Shown in pieces: positions 24,502 to 35,600 of a stretch of 64,000 nucleotides of DNA. The translations under genes were made by a program, and so were the position numbers. The stretch is from positions 1 through 64,000 of IMG/VR virus record IMGVR_UViG_3300046804_005087. One strand, written 5' to 3'. Source of the stretch: a virus. The notes under the pieces were generated by a model, which was not told where the DNA came from, ran no database searches, and saw only the letters and a list, made by a program, of their open reading frames with translations. Numbering within the stretch: the first letter of the stretch is position 1; each line of letters starts with the position of its first letter.

Positions 24502-24738
24502 TTAATCAAACGTCACGCCAAAGTCAACGCCTAGCACAGACTCAATTTTTTGAAGTGTTTCAAGCGGTATTGATTGCTTTCCCGATTCAATTCGATACCA
24601 ATTAGCAGTAGTCATCCCAGCCAAGCCACAAATCTGCGTGATGGTTCGATCATCGTTTAGCCTAGCTTGCTTGATTCTTTCGTTCAACGCCGGGACTTGC
24701 ACCCGCACAGTCTTAACTACTTCCATTGTCACTGGCAT
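24502..24738 (-). CDS. Cro/CI-type HTH regulator
   Basis: 78 aa from ATG 24738, with GAGG 7-11 nt upstream. The HTH_3 motif is clear: RTITQICGLAGMTTANWYRIESGKQSIP, residues ~36-62. It is a small repressor candidate. A TATAAT on the minus strand at 24776-24781 fits as its -10 box. Confidence 0.85.
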   Translation of the reverse strand: MPVTMEVVKTVRVQVPALNERIKQARLNDDRTITQICGLAGMTTANWYRIESGKQSIPLETLQKIESVLGVDFGVTFD

Positions 24739-24818
24739 GATGGAACACCTCAATCTTACTAAACTTATCGCCTCTATTATAACTCAAGGCGTTAAAAAGG
24801 AAACTTATAAAGTTGCGC

Positions 24819-24848
24819 TTGACAAACTTAGGTTATGGGTGTTTAATG
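24819..24848 (+). promoter_or_regulatory. sigma-70-type promoter toward the antirepressor operon
   Basis: TTGACA (24819-24824), 18 bp, TTAATG (24843-24848), upstream of 24978. Confidence 0.45.
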
Positions 24849-24977
24849 AAAAGTATGGAAACGGACAGCACACCGCAAGCCAAAAGTTAACTAAAGTGCG
24901 GATACGACAAAGCGACCGCCGCCCGTAGGAAGAACGCGATCGCCCTGAAAAACCAATTACAAAAAAGGTCTACGACT

Positions 24978-25226
24978 ATGTTAAGCCAAATCGATCAGTA
25001 TCTGCCAGAGTCCGAGTCTATCCAAGAGACCGCCTACCGCTACACCGAGCATCTAGAAAATGAACGCATTAACGGCGAATGGGAGGCGATGACCGCGCCC
25101 TATGGTGTATTTGCCGATAAATCTCCCGAATGGTGGGAGGGATTTCTGACCGCATTAGCCCGTCGCAATGGGGTCAATGTTGCGGTATTAAACCAGCCTG
25201 CCCCTTGTGACGATGACTGGTTTTAG
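24978..25226 (+). CDS. hypothetical small protein
   Basis: 82 aa, acidic, Trp-rich in the centre (SPEWWEGFLTAL). No domain recognised. First gene of a rightward unit with 25290, 25538 and 26264. Confidence 0.6.
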   Translation: MLSQIDQYLPESESIQETAYRYTEHLENERINGEWEAMTAPYGVFADKSPEWWEGFLTALARRNGVNVAVLNQPAPCDDDWF

Positions 25227-25237
25227 TCGCCCTGGCA

Positions 25238-25247
25238 GCTAAGCAAA
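25238..25247 (+). repeat. GCTAAGCAAA word
   Basis: Exact copy in the gap after 24978-25226. Confidence 0.5.
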
Positions 25248-25255
25248 TTAATTTA

Positions 25256-25289
25256 AACCATTACCGGGGGCGTAATGCCCCTTACTACC
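25256..25289 (+). promoter_or_regulatory. leader hairpin before 25290
   Basis: AAACCATTACC then GGGGC-GTAAT-GCCCC (25267-25281) ending 8 nt before the ATG. No Shine-Dalgarno sequence. The next gene has almost the same leader. Confidence 0.6.
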
Positions 25290-25502
25290 ATGACTAAAGT
25301 TGAACTGAATCGCATCTTAAAATCAGCCGGTCTTGACCCAAAAGCCTACAAATGCAAAAAGGAAACCTACTGGAAAATTTATCCCCAACCATACGAGAAG
25401 CCTCGTTTTGCTGAAAATATGGAGAGCTTAAAGGCTTATCTATCTAACAACGGGATTAAGTTTTTCGACAAATATGCCGACTGTTTTCAAATTTACGCCT
25501 AG
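25290..25502 (+). CDS. hypothetical small basic protein
   Basis: 70 aa from ATG 25290 (in-frame ATG at 25275 is inside the hairpin element). Lys/Tyr-rich, no domain recognised. Confidence 0.55.
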   Translation: MTKVELNRILKSAGLDPKAYKCKKETYWKIYPQPYEKPRFAENMESLKAYLSNNGIKFFDKYADCFQIYA

Positions 25503-25537
25503 CAAACCATTACCGGGGCATCGCGCCCCTTAACACC
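25503..25537 (+). promoter_or_regulatory. leader hairpin before antirepressor gene
   Basis: AAACCATTACC then GGGGC-ATCGC-GCCCC (25515-25529). The stem matches that at 25267-25281 while the loop differs, so the structure seems conserved. Confidence 0.6.
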
Positions 25538-26230
25538 ATGTTGACAATCACAGAACAAACTCAAGTCAAAAAATGGCTCCAAGCCGAATTAGACGGTGAA
25601 CAATTCTCGGTAGACTTCGATGTTGCCTGGGTTATGGCAGGGTACAGCCGGAAAGACCATGCAAAACGTCGGCTAACTAATCAGTCATCTTTCTTAATTA
25701 AAGGGGAAGATTACATGATTAACCCAAATGATGATCTACTCCCCCAATCGGGGGAATGGACGTCAGAAGGGCGTTTGAGTGACCGTATAGTATTATCATG
25801 TGACGCTTTTAAACATTTTTGTTTAATGGCACAAACCACCAAAGGACGTGAAATCCGACAGTATTTCATCGAAGTAGAGAAAGCTTTTAACGCTGGCTAC
25901 TCTGATGAGTTACCCTCACGAGATATGTTAAATCGTGAAATTCAATGGTTACGGGATGAGTTAGCCAAATCCTATGCCGAAAAGTACAACGAACCTAAAA
26001 AGTTCCGTATTCACTACCTCGAAACTGATACCCACTACGTTTACACATTGGTCTGTGTGCTTGGCGATCGCCGTTACGTTGAACTGATGAGCCATTCAAT
26101 TCCCACGGTTATCAAGGACAGCTTTAAACAGTCCTTGATGACACAATTTTATGCCCTGGTAGATTTATTAAACGCCATGAGTCGGGACTACAAGCCAGCG
26201 TTAAAAGGGACAGTTTACAGTTACAAATAG
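25538..26230 (+). CDS. AntA/AntB-type antirepressor
   Basis: 230 aa. The AntA-like domain occupies ~20-115: VDFDVAWVMAGYSRKDHAKRRL, then IVLSCDAFKHFCLMAQT and KGREIRQYFIEVEKAF, the diagnostic core. The C-terminal part is a separate, perhaps DNA- or partner-binding, domain. Antirepressors inactivate repressors, so this fits a regulatory cluster with the HTH gene at 24502. Confidence 0.88.
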   Translation: MLTITEQTQVKKWLQAELDGEQFSVDFDVAWVMAGYSRKDHAKRRLTNQSSFLIKGEDYMINPNDDLLPQSGEWTSEGRLSDRIVLSCDAFKHFCLMAQTTKGREIRQYFIEVEKAFNAGYSDELPSRDMLNREIQWLRDELAKSYAEKYNEPKKFRIHYLETDTHYVYTLVCVLGDRRYVELMSHSIPTVIKDSFKQSLMTQFYALVDLLNAMSRDYKPALKGTVYSYK

Positions 26231-26263
26231 CAACGATCACGATCACTAAATTCAGAGGACAAA

Positions 26264-26521
26264 ATGAACAATCTTTATTCTTTATCCCAAGATTATGACC
26301 GTCTGCTTGATTTTTTAGACGACGGAGTTTTGATTGCCGCATTTGTTGACGGCGACATTGTAAAAGCCATCAAAATGAATCAAGACGATGAAGTAGACGA
26401 TTTAAGCTGGTATTCGATTGGAGTGCGCGGATTAACTTATTTTACAGGTGATTCCCGTAAAAAAATTATTGATTATTGCCAGCAAAAAAACCTTAAATGG
26501 ATTGTTCCAATTGGACGCTAA
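26264..26521 (+). CDS. hypothetical acidic protein
   Basis: 85 aa with a GAGG site before the ATG. Acidic N-terminal half, basic end. Last gene of the unit; a strong terminator follows. Confidence 0.6.
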   Translation: MNNLYSLSQDYDRLLDFLDDGVLIAAFVDGDIVKAIKMNQDDEVDDLSWYSIGVRGLTYFTGDSRKKIIDYCQQKNLKWIVPIGR

Positions 26522-26584
26522 ACAAAAAGGGGGACAGCCCCCCTGTTACCAACTCACGAAAATCAATCATATTGTTATTTTAAG

Positions 26585-26607
26585 CCCCCATTTAGGGGGA
26601 TTTTTTT
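26585..26607 (+). terminator. rho-independent terminator
   Basis: CCCCC-ATTTA-GGGGG then A and seven T. The T-run overlaps the stop codon of the convergent tape measure gene. Another G5/C5 hairpin lies at 26528-26543. Confidence 0.85.
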
Positions 26608-29600
26608 ATCTCATTTTACGCCGATAAACCCGTGCCCCCTCATCCTGAATCTGAGACTGGGAACGTCGGAAACTATCAGCATTAGGCGTGACCACGGTAT
26701 AAGACTGGGTAAAGTTATTGACTACCTGATTGCGTTGATTAGAAATAGCTTGACGGGTCTGGGGACTAGGCAGCATTGTCTCCATGCCCCAATTACCGCG
26801 ATAGTTGCGACTATCGTTATAGAGTCGGTCAGTGCCATTAGCAAAACTAGGAATGTTGTCCCATACCCCCGTCCGTTTCAAAGCCCGAAACTTTTGAGCG
26901 TCGCCATTGAGCGTGGACAGGATAGCTTCCCCCTGATTGACTACGGCTAACATTGGCTGTTGCCCCGTTTGGGCTTTTTCCTTGGCCATCACCGCGTCTA
27001 TGCCGTTAGCAAAATTCAAAATATCAACGTTGTCAATCCCTTCAGCAAAATTCAAGATGTCAACTTCATCAGTCCCCATAGCAAATGCCGGTAACTGTAC
27101 GGTATCGCCGGTATAACCTGAAGTGGGGATGAAAGCGCTAGCTGCGTTAGCCGCTCCAAACCCACCTGTAAACAGACCGGTTAACCCATCGGCAATCGTC
27201 CCAAATAATCCACCACCACCCGCTTGCATCGCAAACTGATAAAGCGATTGAGTTGCAATCTGGAGAGCGTTCACAAATTGTAATAACGCCGATTGCTCCA
27301 TACTGATACTGGTATTGGTGAAGCCTGTTAACGCTCCGGTAGCAGCCGTTAACCCCACTCCCATTTGTTCGGTCATCGTGGGGATAATGTCAGTGGCGTT
27401 ATTCAGTGATTCAGTAAAGGGAACAATGGGATTTTGTTGATCCGTAGTCAGGGTAGCAGTCCCTAACTGAGTAGCAGTTTTAAACACCGAACCGGCATCA
27501 AAGCCCCCGCCATTCTCCGGGGTAGGCATATTGGGGGAACTGTAACCAAACATGTCGGCTGTCCACTGGCTTAGGGTGTTCGTGACGGGTTTGAGTACCA
27601 GTTGGTCAAATATCTGACTTGCCATTACATCAAGCAATTTAGTAAATGCCTGGGTAAAGTTGTTAGTCTGGAAAATCGCCTCTTTAAGATTGGCTCCCAA
27701 TTCTTGAATAAAGGGGATAGCTTCTCGGAAAGACTTCTGATAATTAATCTCTGCTAATTCCTTCGATTGGGCGATAAAATCAGCTTGCGCTTGCCCCGTT
27801 AACCCCAAAGTTTTAGCCTCAGCTAACGCCCGTTGTTGAACAGTATCCAGTGCCATTTTGGCTTGAATAATCGCCCCGTCATTGACCAACGTACCGCCCA
27901 AATCGTAACGTGCTCCACTGATAGAAGCCATCAAACTAGCCGCTTTATCTAGGTAGTTTAGTTGCTTCTCAAGATAAGCATTATTAAACGCATTAGCCGC
28001 GGCAATGTCACGGGTCGCTAATAGCTGTTGTTTTTGGGTTTCCAGGATGCCAGATTGTGCATCGTATTGGTCAATCAATGCCCCAATCTTGTCATATTCT
28101 GACTGTAACAAATCAGTGTTTAATCTAAGCTTTTTACCTTCCAAAATAGCCCATTGCTTAGTAGCTTTGAGGGTTTCCTTTTCTGCCACAAACAAAGCTA
28201 TCTCACGCTGTTTATCTTCAATAGACCGTATTTGTTGAGTATAGTTCTGGAAGGTATCAATGCCAGATTGCCGCGCAGATTCCATGATGGTTAAAAACCC
28301 TTTGGCATTACGGGTCATCTGCAAAATAGATAGGGATTGGTCATTGATTGTACGGTCAGTCTCAATAACCGTGCGTTGCAGTTGGATACTAAATCCCGTT
28401 ACATCATCAATTAGTTGGGCAAACTTCTCAATACTGTCTTGCTGAATCCCAGCCATCCGCATTTGAATTAATTGCTGATTTAATGCCGTTAGCCGGTTAG
28501 CCTGTTGGATTAACGGATCGGTATTAACTTGTACCGGCTTAGGCAATGCCTGACCAGCATCAAAGCCTTGTAACTGTACCTGACTAGGATTTAATTCCCG
28601 GTTAACAGTATTCATAAATGACTGTTGTTTGACCGTGGATAGATTAAATGGCTGAGCCGTTAACGGTTGGTAATCAATTGCCTGGGGTTTGGCAGTAACA
28701 GCCGGGACGGGTTTGGTTGGTTTAGCTGTTTGGGGATTGCTAGGCTTAGCCGTGGTTTGATTGACTGGCTTATTAGATTGAACGGTTACAGTGTCGGCTT
28801 GGACAGTAAAACCATTAGCCTTAGCGGCATTATTAAACTGCTTTTGAATCCGTTCATCACCATAGGAATTGTTAGCTAATTTAACCGCAACATCAGCTAA
28901 GTTTGTGCCCTTTGGCAAAAAGTCTTTATTGTTACGGGTGAAGGTACGTGCAAACTCTAAAAGAGTTTCTGGCTTATTGCCCATCAATCCCTCTAGTGTG
29001 TTACCAATACTGTCAATTAATCCCCCTAATTGTGCAGTCTGTCCAAGTTCAATCCCTTCAGGAATACCAAAGTTGAGCTTAGATTGCAGTCCTAGTGATC
29101 GCCGCCGCTGAATGGTTTCATTGATGGCATCCCCAGCACGGTTAGGGGAGATAGAAGCACGATTGCCACCTGTGCCGGCATAACGTGATTGTCCGGTAGT
29201 CCGACCCGCTTCTGGGTATGCTAAGCCGATGCTAGCCCATTCCCGTGCTGATGATTGGATCGCCTCAGTTAACGACCCATTACGACCACTAGATAAAATG
29301 TAATTGCCAAGTTGAGGACGTTTATTTTTGATTAAGTCAATTGCCAATAAATGCTGGGTTTCGGGCGTAAATGGTGCATTTTCTAATCCTGTACGTTTTG
29401 CCGCACTTTTTAACGTGGAAGGAATAAACTGATAGGCTCCTACCGCATATAATTGACCGGCATTTTGTTTGGCGATAATTTGATTAACAGTTATTTGCTC
29501 AATTGGTTTTTTAAACAATGACTGTAAGTTTTGACCGCTACTATCACCAGCTCGACCGCGATTAAAGGAACCATAGCCACCTTCCCCACTACGAATCAAA

Positions 29601-32600
29601 CGTAACAAAGGCTCGAACGATTGAATTTCAAGAGACTGGTTAGATTGCGGTTGCCATTGGTTTTGTTGTGGCTTAGGTTGCTGTACTCGCTGTGATTGGT
29701 ACGGATTGCTAGCCTTATTAACCAATCCACCATAGGCATTAGTGTACTGGTCGAGAATATAGCCGCCATTTTGATTAGCGTTCATTGCCCCGTTAAAAAT
29801 ACGGGGATCGCCAGGGGCGTAATCAGACGGGTTGAATTGCTGCAATTGTTGTGTAACCTGTTCCCAACTTCTTACCGGCTTAGCCGTATCATATTCAGGT
29901 TCATAAACGACTTGCCCATTGTCACCAACATAAACTTCCCCTTTAGAACTCTGGGTCGGCAATGCCATTTCATCAGTCCACAAACTAGGATTGTTATTAT
30001 TAATTGTCGTCTGATTTGTTGCCTGATTATAAATAATTGATGACTTTGCACCGTAATTATTAGCTTGGGGAATCGCCGTGTTAGGACTGTAATTAAACTT
30101 ACTACCAAGGGCGTTAGTTAATGTCTTAGACTCAGGGCTAGATTTATCATTGCGAGTAATCGTCCGGTATAAATCTTCAAACGCCCGCCGTAGATTATTA
30201 GTCGAATCGGTTAAGCCCCGTTGCAAGTCAACATAAGAACGATTTAACTGCCTTACTTGGCTGTCATATTCCCGTACATTTTCAATGTATTGTTCTTCGA
30301 TTTGGCGTACCTGACGTAATCGACTAATCCGTTCTTTTTCCAGATTTAAGACATCGATCTTGATTTGTCGTTCATTGGTTTGATTACTAAATAACGATTC
30401 AGTAAATCGCAACACCATCGCATTTAATTGACGGGCGGCGCTGTTAGAATTGCCAGGGGTAATGCTTAGGTTTTGGGTACGGAGCTTGGATAATTCTATG
30501 TTGCCTTTGGCATCTTCTAAAGACTTTTGGACTGTTTCAATTTGAATGTTAAAATCAGCGCCTAGGTCTTGATAGGACTCGATTAGGTTGCGATTAGATA
30601 AGCGTAATTGACGACTTGTTTCTGCTACCTGAAGCCCAAAATCTTCAATAGAGCGTTGATCTTGGATAGCTTGCTGTTCAATTTGCCGGTTAAGATCATA
30701 GACCTGGCGGGCGGTAGTCCTGAAATAGTCCTCTATTGTAAAGTCCATTTTAAGGTCATATTCAGCCTTAGCAATACTACTTGCCAGTCCAGACAATTCA
30801 ACAGATTGTTCTCTTACTGTTTTTCTTAATTCTTCAATTTTGGCGCGTTTTTCTGATACATCACCAACGTTAGAAATTGATAAGGCTTTGCGTAATGCAA
30901 GGTCGTTTTCTCGCAGTGCATTAGCTGTTATTTCGTAATCACGTCGGTAGCTTTCTAACGCCACTAACTGACTTTTACGATTAACTACCATTGACCCACC
31001 GCCCTCTTTATAAATTTGGGTGTTTGTCATATTAGTTTGGATTGTATTTTGCGATTTTAGCCGGTCTAACTGGGACTGTACATCTAAAATTTTATTTAAT
31101 ACCCGATCCCACGCATCTTCTAACGGCTTAGCAATATCACTAATGCCTTGACCCGCAAAATAGTTTTTAATGTCATCAGCCAACTGTTTAACAGGTTCTA
31201 ACGCTGCATTAGCTCTTTCTTGAGCAGCCAATGGTAAACCAGAGTTTTTAATTGCCGCCGTTGCCGATTCTACATATTGACTTAAATCCTTAGAGTAGGA
31301 ATCAAGGTCAATAAATGGCTTAGCTAGTTCTTTTCGCGTCTTTAACAGATTGTTTAAATCTTTGTCAATAGACTGTATTTGTAATCGAGCTTGAGCAGTA
31401 TTCTCTAGTCCTAGATTAGTCCGTTGGTCTGACAACTGATTACGTTTAGCGTCAATATCTTTTATTTGTTGAACAGCATTTAAGCCAGTATTGCTTAATG
31501 GTTTTGACAAATCATTAACATCAAAAAGGGTGTTATCTTTTTGCAGTCTTTCTTTAATGTTTTTGTAATCCTGCTCATAACCAATCAACGTATCTAGCAA
31601 TTGATTTTCTGCCATCGTAGGCGGCAATCCAACTTGCTGGGGAAAATAATCTTGAATACCTAATCGTTTAGAAGCTTCAATTCTGTCTTTCGTATTTTCC
31701 ATTATAGCCGGACGATTTAACTCTGCCCAAAAATTCATTAACGGGTTTTTAGTGTCTTTGGCTATTTTTTTTAGACGTTCGTATCCTGTGATTAATTGTT
31801 TAAATTTTTCTCTTTGTTGCAGAATAAAGTCATCAGACTTAAATGATTTCTCAGTGCGTCCAAAAAAGATAGTTTCAAAACTTAACTCTAACCCCTTAGA
31901 TGGCAACTTGATTGAGTTAATTTTTGAGTTAGTATCTTTAGCTTGCTCACCCAATGATTTTAAAGCCGACTTCATTGCATCGGTAGAACCAATTAAAGCG
32001 TTACGTGCCTTGTTAGATTCAGCTTCGATATTGTTAGAAAAGTCACTACGGGCAAATGCCATTACTCCTATTGCCAAAGCAGCCTCAGCGGCAATCATCG
32101 CTGTTCCCATTGCCAATCGTTGCGCCGCCATCTGTTTAGTGCGACGATTCAATAGCTCATCACGTTTAGCTTGATAACGAACTAACGCATCTTTTTCAGG
32201 ATTCAAATTACCATCTCCCATCATGGATTCACGACGGGCTTGGTATTCCTGTTTGAGCTGTCTTAATTCCTGTTGATTGTCAGCAATAGCCTTTTCTCTT
32301 GATATAGTCGAGCCGGTAGCCCGTGAATAATCAGACTGATAATTCCGAATGATTGATTCCCGTTTTTGCTTATATTGCATTAACGTATCAAGCGATGAGT
32401 CTAACTCTTTTCGTAATACGCTAAATTCACTACCAAATCGACTCATTACGTCTGTTTTTGTGACCCCTGACAATGAAATCAGCGTGCCACCAAAAAGGTC
32501 GTCTATTGTCCGTTTCATTGTACTTGCATTAATTACGGCATCTTTAACGGCTTTGCCCCATCGTCCTAATGCCATTGTCAAATTATTTAAAGTTGGCATT

Positions 32601-35600
32601 ACAAACATATTTCCTAATACTCGCACCTGTTCAAACATCAAAACAAGTGCAGTCATTTCAATGACACCACTGGGAATTGTTTTAATGAAAGATTTTAGCC
32701 CATCCGTAATAGCAGAAAATGGATTGCCTCGCTCAATAAAGGGATCAAACATTGCCCCCATACCACCATCGCGCATCCCTCGGTCAATGCCAGTAAATAA
32801 TGCCGTAAACATATTGCCGACACCTTTACTCATGTTTTCCATGACACTATTTTTAGCACCTAGGACATCATCCATAACATCGGCAATTGTTCCAATTAAA
32901 AAAGGAGTTAACGTGCCTAGCGTATTTTTGAAAACAGAGAATAATAGGTTACTTCCCCCCTTAGCGATATTGGCGATCGCTGGGGTTTTCATGATGTAAC
33001 TAACACCAATCCCAATAGACGCCCAAACGGCAATTAAACCCGAAACAGCTAATGTATTAAGAATTTTAAAATTGCTATTTACTAAACCTAAAACATTAGC
33101 CCAAGTTGATTTAACAGTAGTAAATAATCCACCGTAAGTATCAGCAAAATTCTTATTTAACTTAAAGTTGAGATTCTGAATTCTTGTAGTAGCACTAGCA
33201 TAGTTGTCCCCCATAGACAGCGCCGCTGTTCCAAAGTCCTCTTTTAAGACTTTACTAACAGCCCCGACCCATTTTTCCGTGCCAATAGCACCACGGCTTA
33301 CCATTTCATCTAATCCCGCCGTTGTAGTATTTAACGCCTTGGCAAATACAGACATCGCCGGAGGGAATCGCTCACCCAATTGTTGACGTAGTTCTTCCAT
33401 GCTGATTTTGCCTTTGCTTAGCATTTGAGTATATGCCATGAAGATTAAATCAGCATCTTGAGTGCTTAATCCTAACGCTCGAATGGAGGCAGAAATACCT
33501 TCAAATAGGTCTAACATTTCCTGTCCGGTCAGATTAGTATTTCGAGCGGCGATCGCCATTTGGCTAAAGTTTTGTACCGCTGGCTCAATAGGAATCGAAT
33601 ACTTTTCAGCAATGCCTGTTACCTGGCTTTGTTTTGCCCCTCCTAACGTTGTGTTTCCTTCGAGAGTAGTAAAGCGTTGTTTAATTGGTTCTTGCTGCAT
33701 TAAAGCCTGATCTATGCGTTGCACAATCGGCGCAATTAACGTACCAATACCCAGACTAGCCATTGCCGCAGGGATCAAGGGCATAGCCAAAGGCGCGGCG
33801 GCGATCGCAGGGGCAAGACCAGGAGCAAACGTAGTAGCACCGGCTACGGCAAACGTCATAATCTGGTCAATCAACCCATTGGCTGCTTCACCTTTAAGTT
33901 TTAATCCCTTAATCAAAGATGACTTAAGCGTCCCAAAGAAGTTATCGAAATACTCCTCAGTTCCTTCTACGGCTAAATTACCAGCATGATTACCCAATGC
34001 GGTAAATTGGCGATTAAACCGAGTGTTAAGGTTTTTAATTTCATTGTCTATCGCTTTAATTTGGACGGTATCAACTCCATTCGCTTTTTTTGACAATTTT
34101 AACCGTATATCTTTTAAATAGTTAATAGTTAAGATAACTTCTTTTTTGATAGATTCTAATTCTTCTTTTGAATCAGAACTATCAATTTTTTGTAAAAGCT
34201 CTTGTCTTGCCTTTTTGTTTGTGCGTGAGCGTTTATGACCGGCAACTTCATAAAAAGGTACGTTGACAGGCTTGGAATTAATATTGTAATCTAGCCGTCT
34301 TTTCCGTTTTTCCCCGGTCGCATTAGTTGGAGCTTCTAACGGACTCGATAATAATTGAGTTTGTTCATTATCATTGTTAACAACTGAATGAAGTTTTGGG
34401 ATTGGGAATTTCTCATAATCAAATCCCATTCTGCCAGCCTCGTTTTTAGACTGAGTAAATAGCTTGACACTATTCGCCGTTATCGACTCAATTTGTTTAT
34501 TGACAAAGCTTGCTGTTTTTTTCCAGTTTTCTCGAATCCAATGGGTCGGGCCAGGTGAACCCTCAGACAAATTCTTTTGCAACGGATAGGCTTGTTTTTT
34601 CGCCGTTTCCGTCATTTCTACCATGTCAATCTGTACAGCATTAGCTGTTTTATCCCAATTCTGCTCAATAGCCTGATTAGGCTGAGATTGAATTTGTTTA
34701 ACATCAATAGAGTTCACTAACTGCATTTTTTTAGTAAGTTTAGTAAACACTCTATCTGTTGCCTCTTCCAATTCATATATAGATACAGTTAAAGCTTCAA
34801 CACTATTTTTTGTATCAACAAATATAGTCTGCTTTGAAACACCAGTAACTTTATAGTTTCCTGACACTAACGACTTTTTTTCTTTTTTGTAATCATAATC
34901 AGGGTCATCAGCTAACCCAATAGCATTGTAAGGAATGTCAAAACCTTTTCGTGGATTTTTAATGCGATAAATGCTGTCGCCTTTTTGTAGATTGACCGAC
35001 CCTTGATTTAATCCAACACCAGACAATACAGACACTAAGTCACCAGTAAATGACTTGGGATTGGCAAAGTTAACCTTATCACCTAGTGAATGATTTGCAT
35101 CGCCGGGATGCATTCTGATTAAATTGCTGTAATTAGTTTTACTGACAAGTGAAAGTAACTTCAAGTTTTCATTGTTTGCGATTTTATTGTTAGAACTTGA
35201 CACTACTCTTCTACGAATAGCCTTTAATGTATCTGGGTTTAAAGATTCGCTACCGTTGGCAGTAAAAAGTTTAGTGGCATTATTTGATAACGCACTTAGT
35301 TTTTGCATTATCTTTTTTTCTGCCTGTGTCAATGACTCACTAGCCCCAATCTCTAAACCTTGACCGATGGCTTCTCCAACCTTAATAAACTTTTTAGATG
35401 GCGAATGACTATCAATGGCTTTTTTGGCAACATCAATAGACTGAGTCATTGTCGATTCTACAGACTCAAAAACGATATTTTTATTGGCATTAACACCACT
35501 TCCTACACCATCAGGAATTGACTTACCAACACTACCGGCATCCCGTTTTAATTTAGAAACATCAGGCATTTCTACAGCATTAGCATCAAGCGTTATGCCC

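Noticed and set aside
24740-24928. Plus-strand ORF starting MEHLNLTK
   Set aside because: It overlaps head-to-head with the HTH gene and covers its promoter; a + strand promoter lies inside it. More likely non-coding regulatory DNA.
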